Shown here: positions 12,151 to 22,533 of the stretch, in pieces
How the letters are laid out: the number at the start of each line of letters is the position of its first letter
Position numbering within the stretch: the first letter of the stretch is position 1
Source of the DNA: Liolophura sinensis
Taxonomy: Eukaryota > Mollusca > Polyplacophora > Chitonida > Chitonidae
Length of the DNA: 64,000 nucleotides
Direction: 5' to 3'
Assembly: GCF_032854445.1 (NCBI RefSeq)
Contig: NC_088302.1
Location: 21,773,788 to 21,837,787, forward strand
Position numbers and translations under genes: made by a program
Notes under the pieces: generated by a model
What the model saw: only the letters and a program-made list of their open reading frames with translations
Database searches by the model: none
What the model was told of the DNA's origin: nothing

Positions 12151-14617
12151 TGAACAGGACTGCTCTATTCATTTACAAAATGGGCGTGCAATTCTAACGC
12201 TTATCGCCTAGGACTATTACTTTGTGGCCATGTTGAGTTTAATTGTTCCAGTGGCATGTTGAACTCTGAGCCCCTAGATAGGTCCATGACTTGGTTTCCA
12301 GGCACTGGTTAAACAGTTGGCTGGTCTCAAGTGTATACCAGTAGGTAATTTAATAGCTTTACTGGGAGCCCTCAGCTCCTGACTGGGAGAAACTTTATAA
12401 ATTGTTCAGGCACTCCCTGTGCAGTGGTTCTCTATAAACTTTTGTACATTTTTGCATGAGCTTTTATCTCTCTAGTTTAGGGAAGTAACAGAAGTTTTTG
12501 AAGAAGTTAGCAAGTCTGGCTAATTCTGTATGAAAAAAGAGGATTTGAAAGTCAAAATATTTCATGCATTGGTCCAGTTCAGAATGAGATGTATGTCAAA
12601 GATGCTGTATTTCACCTGAAGATAAACATTTTTCAGGTGGCACATACAGCTTTATCCTTATTCATCTACCTGATTATTGACTTCTTATTGGAAAATATAA
12701 AGTTTTGGCATCAAAAATGTCATTTTAAGGTTTTTAAGTGTTCAGTGTTTAAATTTCATTTATTCACACCAAACATAAGCAAGATCAAACTTTGGTCCCA
12801 TTCAAATGTATGATTTGTATGGCCAAGTCAAATAATTCATACATTAAAAAAAAAAAAAGTTTTGAGTTTGAGTATGAGTTTTAGGTGAAGAAATGAACAC
12901 TTCAAATATTAGTGTAGGGCACTACTAAAACACGAATCAAATATTGATGTTGATATTCAGTACTGTATCCCTGACATTGAATCCAGCTTTTATTGAGAGA
13001 TGTCGTATCAAACTTCGTAAACAGGTGTTATTGAAGACTCCAGAATGTATTTTATCATCTATTTGCTTAATTTTTAATGGCATACTTGTGAGTTTTCAAA
13101 TGTTTGCAAGGTATTTATTCCAATATATTCTGAAGGCATTATTTCTGTGTTGACTGATAAAATTATAGTCTCTGTGAAGTCCTGAAACTGGCTAATCCAA
13201 CCAGTGCAGTTTTGTCTCCAAAATCAAATTAAAATGCGCATAAATTGCACTGAAAGTTGTTCTTTCATCTGGAGAAAGGTGGAAGAATTACGGTATGTCA
13301 AAACAAACAGGTTTATGGGTGAAGAGAACTGGATGAAGTGTCACATTTGGTGACTTTGACATGGTGTACCAGCAGGGCATACATGTACCTGTTGCCTACT
13401 TCAAAATACATATACTGGCCCGGATAGCACAGTTGGTAGAGCGTCCGCTTCGGGACCGGTAGATCCAGGATCAATCCTTGATCGAGTCACACCTGAGACT
13501 TTAAAAGAGGAAGTTGTAACTTCCTCGCTTGGCGTTCAGCATGAAGGGAATAGTGCAACGACTGGTTGACCCGTATCAGTATAATGGCTCGGGCGGGCCG
13601 GCTTACTTGCCTTCGGTAAGTTGTCTCAGTGAAGCAGCACTAAATAAAAGAGCGGTGGAAATCCGTCCTGCAACAAGGAGGCACATTACACGTACATGCA
13701 CTCTAAGGATTCCTTCGTTGTCATATGACTGAAAAACTGTTGAGTACGACGTTAAACCTCAAGCACTCACTGACTCAATCAAACTACATACATACGTGGG
13801 AAGGTCTGGGTCAAAATACATAGGGTAAACAAGTGTCAGGTATGGTTGTGTTTTGGCTTGTAGCATCCATGAATAGGCTGTTTTCCTGAACATTGTAAAC
13901 CAAAGGTGAATTACTTGTATTTATGACTTTTATAAAGGTGAAATGTCGAGTTTTCCATCATAGATAAAAGTTAAATATTTCACTGTTAGATATCACTTTT
14001 GTTATTACATTTTCATACTTTACACCCATATGCCATGACGTTAAAAAAGACTAAACAGTCTGATTCGTGATGTCACAATCTGGGCTCTGCGAGATGATGC
14101 CATAGCACGAGTTTAGTCAACTTTAATATTCCTCCTTGACGCAACAAGACACAAGACGTCATACATAACGTTCTGTTATGTACAAAAGTCTGAACATCTA
14201 TGGCTGAAACCATTTGATTAAACTCTTTCAAATACACACAATCATGATATCGTCAAAATATAAATAATGAATAGAATATTGCAGAGGGAAGGTTGAGTAT
14301 TATAAATGTTTTTCTTGTGAAAGGTGGAAATAAGAGGCGCAAAGGCATTTTCTCCTGTCACTTTAAAAAATTGATGGTATTCGACCTTTGGTTTACAATA
14401 TCCTTTTTTATATATCCAATACTCATTATAACATATCCGTTTTTATATATCCAATACTCATTATAACATTGATGTGTACTGATTTTCATAGTTGCCTGTA
14501 TCTTGTTTGTTTCAGATCTATGACAATGCTATGGTGAACGCTGGCTTGGTGGATGACCCGCGCTCTGTGGTGAACCGACTAAATGACTTGTTGGTGCGGG
14601 TACTGGACAAACACTAA
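2064..14617 (+). CDS. TRAP1: TRAP1, mitochondrial HSP90 chaperone (C-terminal five exons; 5' end outside window)
   Basis: TRAP1 is the ATP-dependent HSP90 paralogue of the mitochondrial matrix. Exons read as 2064-2254, 4249-4334, 5222-5367, 8439-8511 and 14516-14617 (TAA at 14615-14617). All have AG/GT borders, and the phases join without a break to give about 198 C-terminal residues. Recognisable blocks, in order, are [18 protein letters not shown] and [12 protein letters not shown] (late middle domain), an acidic linker ([14 protein letters not shown]), [30 protein letters not shown], and the C-terminal dimerisation part ending [18 protein letters not shown]...LDKH. The absence of an EEVD tail fits TRAP1 rather than cytosolic HSP90. 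The ATPase domain exons lie left of the window; 1-2063 shows no exon. Introns are swollen by tandem arrays and SINEs. Identification rests on remembered TRAP1 sequence and is strong. Confidence 0.95.
2756..2975 (+). mobile_element. tRNA-derived SINE (family 1), degraded copy
   Basis: The order matches the window's main SINE: a gggccctctgtg head, an 'atgacccaggagcctcccac' block, a B-box-like segment with 'gagtccagctcatgctggc', a 'gtcgtgagtttcccc' core, a 'tcctcccatcataa' block, and an 'accaatcaaataaataaa' tail. The region before the tail is diverged, which suggests an old insertion. It lies in a TRAP1 intron. Confidence 0.8.
3130..4045 (+). repeat. tandem array, about 115-135 bp unit, 7-8 copies, TRAP1 intron
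   Basis: Units share the block 'gaatttgatcaaattctgtg', then an acceptor-like 'gtgcagattcctaggatcta', 'cctgaaaccagtcagatcca' and 'ggtttccattggttgttgg'. The first block recurs near 3261, 3392, 3527, 3656, 3788, 3901 and 4016. Unit length varies by internal deletion. It ends about 200 bp before the exon at 4249. Confidence 0.9.
4600..4985 (+). mobile_element. tRNA-derived SINE (family 2), degraded
   Basis: The head 'ggtgacctaatggttaatag' and 'cctgggatcaaaaccgagtt' resemble Pol III A and B boxes. The body ends with 'ccctgttgtcatatgacaga', then 'cagtacgacctttgaaactc' and 'aagcatctcc', which matches the end of the better copy at 13417-13790. The preceding 4480-4600 carries a SINE 3' tail ('gagtgaaaaattcttaagta', then 'catcaatcagtcaatcaa') from another copy. 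Confidence 0.65.
5735..7345 (+). repeat. tandem array, about 98 bp unit, about 17 copies, TRAP1 intron
   Basis: The unit has 'ccccaaaggattctaaattc', 'atacgtatatgtgatgacaa', 'ctacttttttcgtttactat' and 'gcttcacaataactatcat'. Copies from about 6230 to 6900 are nearly identical, while the outer copies differ (for example 'cctgtatgggatgacaac' at the 5' end). That pattern indicates recent expansion in the centre. It is strongly strand-asymmetric, with pyrimidine-rich stretches on the plus strand. Confidence 0.95.
8575..8890 (+). repeat. 20-bp minisatellite, TRAP1 intron
   Basis: Units follow the form 'ttgattaattgttccatctg' and then degrade towards 'ttgactgattgttccatcaa'. It starts about 60 bp after the TRAP1 exon that ends at 8511. 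Copies at 8615-8730 are almost identical; those downstream are diverged. Confidence 0.9.
9936..10125 (+). repeat. dispersed repeat of unknown class, copy 1
   Basis: Shares ordered blocks with 13085-13300 and 35918-36120: 'tatattctgaacgcattatt', 'cctctaaaatcaaattaaaa' and 'gcataaattgcactgaaact'. There is no tRNA-like head, terminal inverted repeat or coding capacity. Confidence 0.7.
11141..11194. repeat. (TA)n microsatellite
   Basis: About 54 bp of pure TA, abutting the mariner-like MITE at 11195. The expansion seems to start at the TA target site of the element. Confidence 0.97.
11195..11441. mobile_element. Tc1/mariner-type MITE, 5' tip lost
   Basis: Inner terminal inverted repeats of 16 bp match perfectly: 'gtctggacccataggc' at 11195-11210 and 'gcctatgggtccagac' at 11411-11426. 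The right end continues as 'ttttgctccaccctg' and then TA, which read from the other strand is the CAGGG-type start of mariner ends next to a TA target site. The matching outermost 15 bp on the left is missing and is replaced by the (TA)n tract. The 200-bp interior has no transposase. Confidence 0.8.
12124..12150. repeat. (TA)n microsatellite
   Basis: A short pure TA run in the last TRAP1 intron. Confidence 0.9.
13085..13300 (+). repeat. dispersed repeat of unknown class, copy 2
   Basis: Same block order as 9936-10125, with 'tgtctccaaaatcaaattaa', 'gcgcataaattgcactgaaa' and 'gttgttctttcatct'. It is closer to the copy at 35918-36120 (both have 'gttttgtctccaaaatc'). Confidence 0.7.
13417..13790 (+). 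mobile_element. tRNA-derived SINE (family 2), near full length
   Basis: It begins 'ggcccggatagcacagttgg' followed by 'tagagcg' (A-box form), with 'gatccaggatcaatcc' as the B-box region. The body carries 'gaggaagttgtaacttcctc' (an inverted repeat) and 'gttgtcatatgactgaaaaa'. It ends 'gagtacgacgttaaacctca' and a CACTCACTGACTCA-like tail. Despite the tRNA-like head, no anticodon arm or acceptor pairing was found that would make it a functional tRNA. Confidence 0.8.
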
Positions 14618-15329
14618 CCATCTCTAGATGAAGATGTGTACTGTTACAATACACAAATGGACAAAGGAGAGATATTGTGAGAGGGGAATCGGGCGCTGTC
14701 GGTGTTGGTAGTGGTGGCGGTGACAGTGTCCAGTTCGGTTTTTGACCAGTCATAAAGTTGCAATGGCCACCCATAGTACACAGATTGCCAATCATCGGTA
14801 GCGATTCAAAGACGAAGGAAGGCTCTTACCTCATAGCTCAGTATATTGCTCAGCTATTCACGTGGTTACAGTTGCCTCCCATAGGACATGGATTGCCAAA
14901 TGCAGTGTCATCCCCTCCACGGAGTCTTTTAGCACCACGATAATTTACAACTCTGTAACATATGAAGTCACTGCTCTGCAATCCTTATGCCTATGATAAT
15001 TAGTCATAGTTTGTGGCAGTATAATGATTTTGGTCTGTCTTGTTGATTTAATTGCAAGATCTTAGCACTATATAATTAGAGGATAATACCTGTGTATGAC
15101 AGTGTCAATCATTCTACTTTTTGGGGGGTTTAGAGGTCAATCATTGAATGTATCACATGACTTTAACATTTATGCAGTTTTTACAAACCATTCAATCAGG
15201 CGAGCTACCGTTATTCTTGGAATGCCTTGTTATACCTTCAGGTAACATCTTGTGCATTCTGACTGTGAAACAAACATATAAACTGGTGTGGCCTTAGTAC
15301 TGGAAGATAAGCATGTTTTCTGTTGAAGG

Positions 15330-15525
15330 TTGTACTGTATACTGTATAAGCAAACATGAGGTGTACTGGATACTGTATAGCCAAACGTGGGATGTACTGG
15401 ATACTGTATAGGCTAACATGGGATGTACTGTATACTGTATAGGCTAACATGGGATGTACTGTATACTGTATAGGCTAACATGGGATGTACTGTATACTGT
15501 ATAGGAAAATATGGGATGTACTAGT
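15330..15525 (+). repeat. 31-bp minisatellite
   Basis: The unit of 31 bp reads 'gatgtactgtatactgtata' then 'ggctaacatgg'. About five to six copies are near-identical at 15390-15500, and the copies on both sides are more diverged. Confidence 0.9.
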
Positions 15526-16079
15526 ACATGAGACTTCTCTTAGCAAATGTACCATGTATTTATATTTTGGTCAAAGTTGGACTATTTGGAAGATTTGCAG
15601 CATACCTGTAATATAGGATAGCATATCGCTTCTGTTGGACATCATGTTACTTACTGTGCCTATATTAATTAAGCTGTTAAAGGATACATTACCTGTTATA
15701 GGCAAACAAGTTTCATGCAACATAACATATGCTTCATCAAGCAACGTTACATTTCTGTAGTACATCATGCATCGTGCTTTTGCCAAACACCAGTCTGATG
15801 GCGATACATTGCTTGTTGTTGGCAAACATCAGACTTGGATTTGACAGTATGCTTTATACTGTGGGTTTAGCAACATCTCGCTGTTTGTGGTACTCAACAT
15901 ACTATAGGCAAACATCAAACTATAGTTCACAGTGTTAACAAACATTAAACTTTTGGATAATAGACTGCATACCACAGGCACACATCTGAACTGTGTTAGC
16001 CAACTTGCTGTATTAGGCATTCTGCATAATACAGGCAAACAGCGTGCAGGGCAAGGCACTACATTATATTAGGTTTCCC

Positions 16080-16480
16080 AGACATTGGACTGTTGGAGAA
16101 TATGTCCTCTAATACTATAGCCAAACAGCATTGGACTGTTGGAGAGTACATAACATATTATGGGCAAATAGCATGCAGGGCAACATACAGCTTTGCATTC
16201 TGTTGTCCAGATACTGGACTGTTGGAGAGTACATAACATATTATAGGCAAATAGCATGCAGGGCAACATACAGTTTTGCATTCTGTTTTCCAGATACTGG
16301 ACTGTTGGAGAGTACATAACATATTATGGGCAAACAGCATGCAGGGCAATATACAGCTTTGCATTCTGTTGTCCAGATATTGGACTGTTGGAGAGTACAT
16401 TACATAATACAGGCAAACAGCATGCATTGCTACATACTGCAATACAACATATTGGTCTGTTGGAGAATACATTTGATTTA
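16080..16480 (+). repeat. 83-bp tandem array
   Basis: The anchor 'tggactgttggagagtacat' recurs near 16133, 16215, 16298 and 16381, with related copies at 16087 and 16451. Units also share 'gcatgcagggcaa' and 'ctttgcattctgttgtccag'. Neighbouring sequence at 15680-16060 carries isolated 'ggcaaacat' motifs that look like eroded relatives. Confidence 0.9.
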
Positions 16481-17196
16481 TGAAATATTATAGGCAAACA
16501 GCCTGCAGGGCAATATACTGCATCTACACGCTGTATTATGCCGGTATCTGACTTCTGGTGGGCAACATGGAGTTCATGTAGTAGCGACGCCCACAGTGCA
16601 TACGGGTGATTGTGAGTGTAATCGGTAATCAACATTTATCAGTTTGATATGATAACCTTGTTGAGAACCATGATCATGTTGTACATAATGTCATGCCATG
16701 TCAGCTGGTATTGGTTGTGTTTTTGAGGAGTTTGTTGAAAGGTTTATGTGGCCACTGTTTCACAGATGATAAAATCTCATGTAAAGACCTATCTGCTTAA
16801 AAATCCGTCATTTTCAGAAAATGTGAAAGAGAAGGAAATCGGGCTTGTTTTTTTTCTGTTTTTTTTTTAATTATTATACATAAAATGTCTGTGTACATCA
16901 GAAATGTCATTATGGAGAATTTATAACATACAATGTTGAGTGATATGCTGTGTGAATTTTACACGTAGTACGAATCCGAGACATTGTCCGTAACAGGGAT
17001 TAAACTGTGGTCTTGGGACATTTTTAATACATGTACAATACTGTGCCATAAATGTTTGTGAGCTATTCATCATTTATACAGATATAGAAAGTGCAAAAAT
17101 GTATTACATGTATGAGGATTTCACGTTTAATAAATACATGTGCTTAAGCGTGTTGATCAGTATTGAGTTTGGCAGTGATATAATTATTACGGGGGG

Positions 17197-17434
17197 GCCT
17201 CCATGGCTCAGTTGGTTAGCGCGCTAGCACAGCGTGATGACCCAGTAGTCTCTCACCAATGCGGTCGCTGTGAGTTCAAGTCCAGTGTGAAGGTGTGCCA
17301 TCAACCTGCGGATGGTCGTGGGTTTCCAATGGGCTCTGCCGGGTTTCCACCCACCATAATGCTGGTCGCCGTCGTATAAGTGAAATATTCTTGTGTACGG
17401 CGTAAAACACCAATCAAATAAATAAATAAATAAA
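17197..17434 (+). mobile_element. tRNA-derived SINE (family 1), full length
   Basis: A-box region 'tggctcagttggttagcgcg', B-box region 'gtgagttcaagtccagtg', the 'gcggatggtcgtgggtttcc' core, a 'gaaatattcttgtgtacggc' block and an AATCAAATAAATAAATAA tail. It is the first large element after TRAP1. Confidence 0.92.
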
Positions 17435-17548
17435 TTATTACTGGGGGTACGGGGGTGTAGAAGTATGGCTTTCTGGTTTCTAACCTTAGGTCATGTATGT
17501 AACAAATGCTTAGTTATTGTAATAGAGCTTCCATCTTGGTGTTTTATT

Positions 17549-17622
17549 TGATTGTTGGGTATATATGTAATAAGAGTGAAATAAGAGTGAAGTGTTCTTA
17601 TTACATATATACCCAACAATCA
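17549..17622. repeat. perfect 26-bp inverted repeat (hairpin)
   Basis: The arms 17549-17574 and 17597-17622 are exact reverse complements around a 22-nt loop. A 45-bp segment starting 'cttagttattgtaa' at about 17510 recurs at about 17890, so the hairpin and the adjoining SINE lie between direct repeats. Confidence 0.9.
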
Positions 17623-17640
17623 TGGCGGTAGTAGGGATTA

Positions 17641-17887
17641 TGTTTATTTAATTGTTTAATTGGTGTTTTTTGCTGTACTCAAGAATATTTCTCTTTTACA
17701 ATGGCAAAAGTGTGGTGGGAGGAAACCGGACAGAACGCGTGGGAAACCCACTACCATTGACAGGTTGTTGGCAAACCTTCCTACCTGTGACCAGAGAGGA
17801 AGTGAGAATGAGCTCACAGCAATCTCAGTGGTGAGAGCTAAGTTATTGTTCTGCACTAGCATGCTAACCACCAGGCCATGGAGGCCC
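17641..17887 (-). mobile_element. tRNA-derived SINE (family 1), full length, reverse
   Basis: Read on the minus strand: the 'ggggcctccatggc' head, the B-box area, 'gtggtgggaggaaaccgg' on the plus strand as the reverse core, 'actcaagaatatttctc', and a TTTATTTAATTG reversed tail. It contains an unusual 'ttttttgctgtactcaagaa' variant. Confidence 0.9.
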
Positions 17888-18169
17888 CAACTTAGTTATT
17901 GTAACACAGCTTCCATCTTGATGTTTTATTTGATTATGTACAAAGAAATATTTCACTTCTCTGACAGGAGTTTGGTTTATGTGTGGACTAATCCCAATCT
18001 AGAGAAAAACCACTGCCCTTCAAGAGGTAACTGACAGACCTTGATTGCTTACCGTTCCGGATGAAGAAAACAGCTAGCCTATTTCAAACATTGTTAACTC
18101 TTCAAAGAAAGTACCAACTTTCTTGCCTTTTTTGTAGAAGATAATCCATGCTAACCCACCCATCTAATG

Positions 18170-18330
18170 GGTGGCCCTTGGAAGAGGCTGGGGTAGCCTT
18201 TGACCAATGTCATTGAGTGTTCAAATCCCACTCATGATGGATTAGTGGAGGCTTGAAACCAGTAGGTTTGTAGAGTACCTGGCAAGGTGCAGTGGTTTCC
18301 TCAACTCTGGTAATGTAGACCACCTTCATA
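18170..18330 (+). mobile_element. SINE-like fragment with another head (family 3)
   Basis: 'gagtgttcaaatcccactca' is B-box-like, followed by 'tgatggattagtggaggctt' and 'acctggcaaggtgcagtggt'. Related stretches appear at about 9040-9130, 11690-11860 and 43010-43090. The element is eroded and its boundaries are approximate. Confidence 0.45.
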
Positions 18331-18483
18331 AATTTATGAATTTATTTCACTTGTGGTTAACACCCCTGGCAGCAGTAGGGTTTTTAGGACAAGGAAAGTG
18401 GGGTGCCTGGAGTTAGCCACAAGGGTCATCTTTCCACCCACCTTCATAAAGTGAAATATCCTTGAGTACTTTGCATCATACCA

Positions 18484-18630
18484 AATAACCTTGTGGATGG
18501 TCGTGGGTCTCCCCCTGGGCCCTGCCCGGTTTTCTCACACCATAATGCTGGCCGCCATCATATAAGTGCAATATTCTGAGTATGGCATAAAACGCTAATC
18601 AAATAAATAACTAAATAAATAATACCAAAT
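18484..18630 (+). mobile_element. SINE (family 1), 5'-truncated
   Basis: Only the 3' half is present: 'tggatggtcgtgggtctccc', 'ccataatgctggccgccatc', 'gtgcaatattctgagtatgg' and an AATCAAATAAATAA tail. Confidence 0.85.
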
Positions 18631-19737
18631 AAACAAACTGACCCTAAATGAGTTCATAGGGCGGAAAAAAATCCCTTCTATAAGCTCCACTGAAGTGTAG
18701 AAAACGTGAACAGTATATGGCATACTACAGTATATGATGTGACCCAGAATGGCATAACCTGTTCGGCTTGAGGATTCAGTTGTGAACACCTATTTTGCTT
18801 GAAATATTCGCAGTACCACTATGTGCACATTTTGCACCTGCAACAGCTGTTTAGAGATTGATGGCAACCAGGTGAAACAGTTGTACAGAACATACAAACT
18901 TTTTGCTTTACACAGGTGTGTGGGGCGTGTTTGCCAGTACATTCTATGCTGGTGCACCATGATAGCATGTGTGTAATTAAGGTACACTACTGGCTTCTCT
19001 CGGCCAGACAGACCATGTGACTCGCAAATTCCCGTTAACAAACATGCTTCAGTATTGCAAATTTCGTGTGATAATGCACTTAGTTCGTGTATATGGCGAT
19101 TCATTCCGAAAGACCTTTTTTAATTGTTTTTACTTCCAGCTGTGCCAATAGCTTCATTTAAATATGGTACTGCCTCTCAACAACCTCAAGCTGGTTGGAC
19201 GTTATATTCATGTGTTTGATGGCTTTTTTTTTTTTTTTTTTTTAAATGATGTACTCAAGGATACTAGTATTTCACATTTCATATTGCCTGAAGGGAACCA
19301 GAGTGTCCAAGATGAACAATCCAGTCATTGGCTGATTGGCACGTACATGCAACCGAGGAATTTTCACACGCGAGGCACATATTTTGATCCGCAGAGAGAA
19401 CTTCATGTGTACATCAAATAGGTCAACTATAAAAGGCAAGGCGAGTGATCTTCTTGTTCAACCATGTCCATGCCATGGGAAAATTTTGAGGAAATACTCA
19501 AAAAAAAAAACAAAAGTAAAAGAAATAAAATAAAATCAAACATAATCGGCCAAACGTGAATTTTAAGTTTGAGTATCCATTGGCTTGAGTGAGGAAAATG
19601 TCTCAACCAGCAAGTGCCCATATCCCTGGAATGATTTCCTGCCCATAGGCTGTTTTTTTTTTCAAAAAAAAAATACAACTATAACTGAGTAGGTGAGGTC
19701 TCAAGGCAATATCATCAATCAATCAATCAAAAGCTGA
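18631..19737. other. intergenic, nothing recognised
   Basis: Contains a poly-T run at about 19227-19244 and an A-rich run near 19500. No spliceable coding segment or known repeat head is visible on either strand. Confidence 0.5.
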
Positions 19738-19936
19738 CTTATTTATTTCATTGTTGTTTTACACCTTACTCAAGAGTATTTCACTCATACAACGGCAGCC
19801 AGCATTACGATGGGATGGAACTAGGCAGAGCCTGGGGTAAATCCACAACCATCCGCAAGTTGCTACAAACCTTCCCATGTACGACTGGCGAGGAGGCCAG
19901 CATGAGATGGACTTGAATGCTAAGTCTTGAGCCACA
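19738..19936 (-). mobile_element. SINE (family 1), reverse, old copy
   Basis: The reversed tail 'tttatttcattgttgtttta' is followed by 'ccttactcaagagtatttca', the 'ccagcattacgatggga' core and 'ccagcatgagatggacttga'. The tRNA head is largely lost. Confidence 0.8.
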
Positions 19937-22533
19937 TAACCAGACTCCATACAAGTTACCCTTGATGTTCTCTAGGGGCGTCTCAGTAGCTTGCCACTGG
20001 TCTGCCGGTGGTTTGTCTTTGCACCACCTTGAAATTAACCTGGGGCATAGTTTCAAGTCGAAAAAACTTTTATGCCGCCGTACCCCTGGTAATAACATAT
20101 AAAACTAGAACTGAGCTGAATATGAGATGGTCCCTGAAGACTGCAATATAATGCAGGCAATAATGACCAGGTGCTTCTGTTTATCCCACATGATCTGTTC
20201 TGTGCATGTGTACGGATGCACACTCAAAGGCACTATCTGGCTTATATCCAGCAACTGAAGCAATGACTTCTCCCCCTGGATAAAGCCTAGTGGAATGTCT
20301 GTGGCTTGCTAAAGGTGTGCTAGTAGCTTGCCACGGAGAACCTTTAGCCTGTTCTTTACTGCAGCAGGCAACGTTCCCACTCAACTCAAACAACACTGGT
20401 CTGTAAATGAATGATTGCAGAAAGTTCCACTCATGAAATTTATCAGAAAAGTATTATACATGTACTGAAGTCAATAAATAAATCAAACATCATGGAATAA
20501 TATGTACCTTTTATTATTCCTGTATCTGTAGTAGGTCTAATCTGTACAATTGCTTTATCTACCTGAACTGAACATACAAACGTCTGGTGGACTACATTTG
20601 AGCGCAGGACAGCCTGCGTATACACAGGAACGCGACTCTACATACAAACGTTTAAATACTGACGCACACACATGAACATTGTCACTGACTACAATATAGA
20701 TCATCACACCGTTTCCGAGTATGTGGAAAAATCTGAGGCTGGTGGTCTGGTCGTGACTCTAGAAACCTGGAGGCGCTCCATCGAGCCCATACACGTGATT
20801 ATGCTAGACTATGGGAACACAACAAAGATGCAGGTGATACCCAGGGCAAATGAGCTTTGCCCTACAGACCACTGCAGGCCTGGCTTGCAGCAGTAGACTC
20901 CCATAATAATCCTTACATATTTATAGATAGATAATGATAACCTGTAAAGAGAAGCCAGTGGCCACCAGTCTCTATTCTTAAATGATGTCCCAAGGAATAC
21001 AGGACAAAGAGAATCAACAGATCTTTACAGTCTAAAGTAAGAATTTGATGATAAAGAAAAAACAAAACGTGGAATGTCATTTGACAAGGACAATGCACCA
21101 CAACATGCCAATTTCAGCAAAGTCTCTAGAGGTCTGTTCAAAAGACTACAGGTTAACATTTAATACATCTTTTGTTTTGTAAGCGAAATGTTGCGTAGTA
21201 GTAACTGGACAGATTTTAGGTGGGTTACATGTTTATATGAGAGTTCAAAAACAACCTAATTTCAACCTGAAAAGTTTGGTATTATTGACAGTAAGTTGTA
21301 GGCTTCACTTTTACAGCACAGTAGAAGCCTAATGTGACAAAAATAAAAATATTCAATAATAAACAATCTAAAATAAAAATTAGTAACTGTACATGATAAG
21401 CAAACATCAGGTCACATTTTATTGGGACACTGGATGACGGGAATTCTTCACTATTTACAGAAATCTTTACAGATGTCATATGCTGTACAGCAAATTACTA
21501 ATTCCCATAGGTATCTGCTTACGTAACTCAGGAAGATAACCGATTGGACATTAATGTGTGCAGTGACCTTGTGCAGGGCAACACTCAAACATCTTTCATC
21601 GCATCAGTGATAATATCATAAATGGCATATCAGTCCCGTATATTGAAAGGCAAAAAAAGAAAAAAAAACAGCATTGGTTTAAGCACAGGCTTATGTCTCC
21701 AGATGTTGACAAGACTTCATGGAACCAAAAATACAATTCAACGAATACTATTCTTTCTATTACGGAAGAGCTCATTGCACTACAAGAAGGCCCAACTGCA
21801 CCAATATACATACATAATTAGGCCTGCTAAAAAGGTCAGTGTTATTTGTAGTATCATAACTTGATTAACATATGTGTCTCAAACTTCATCCAGCAAAGAA
21901 CTGTACCCTTAAATTTTTTAAATACTTTATTCTATTTTCTTTTTTTTTTCTAGATTGCTTAATGGTATCATTTGACTTGATATAATGATTATGATCATTA
22001 TAATGTATATATAGAATATTTCCATGCACACTATTAAAAAAAAACAAAAAAAAAAAAACAAACAAAAACAAATGAAAGTATGAAGCGAACAAATATTCAG
22101 TTTCTTCAGAAATAAATCGAATATTCTTCTCACAAGCTATATGTACATAGGCTATGATATTTACACCATTGGTAAGTTTTTGTTCTAATGGATGTACATA
22201 TGTCATGCAAAAAGAACATTACTTACTTACTCCTAAAGATTTTTAACCCCTCATTCAATTCGTATTTTTTTTTATAAATAAACATATACACTGTCAAGTG
22301 ATATCCTTAATTGTCCAGACAGAGTGACTTCCCTTTGAAGGTCAGCCAGTGGCGACTTGTGATCATCTTTAGCCTCCTAAATATTCAAGGTCTGCCACCA
22401 TCGACCCCCAGGGTCTCAGTCAACGCTATACTGCAGGCCATGCGTGGACAACCCGTTGCCATACATATCCCTTCTCTTCAACAGAAATATTAACATATGG
22501 TTCTAGACATGAATGGAGGCGACCTGACAGCCA
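19937..22533 (-). other. 3' flank or UTR of the V-ATPase gene
   Basis: No exon was recognised. On the minus strand several AATAAA hexamers occur (plus-strand TTTATT near 21926, 21416 and 20506), any of which could end the ATP6V0C transcript; the first lies about 600 nt past the stop. An A-rich stretch is at 22037-22070. A 74-codon open frame at 20672-20896 (plus strand, ATG to TAG) has plausible amino-acid composition but no recognisable family and no splice context. Confidence 0.4.

Larger units (their letters stand above)
14618..17196 (+). other. TRAP1 3' UTR or flank
   Basis: No further coding exon follows the TAA at 14617. The stretch holds the 31-bp and 83-bp arrays listed separately, with diverged 'ggcaaacat' motifs between them. 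A canonical AATAAA at 17129-17134, just before a SINE, is one candidate poly(A) signal; if used, the 3' UTR would be about 2.5 kb and contain both arrays. That extent is inference. Confidence 0.4.

Noticed and set aside
13417-13490. Possible tRNA gene
   Set aside because: It has A- and B-box-like motifs but no convincing cloverleaf, and the sequence continues as a SINE body with a tail; the same holds for the heads at 17197, 50030 and 52351.
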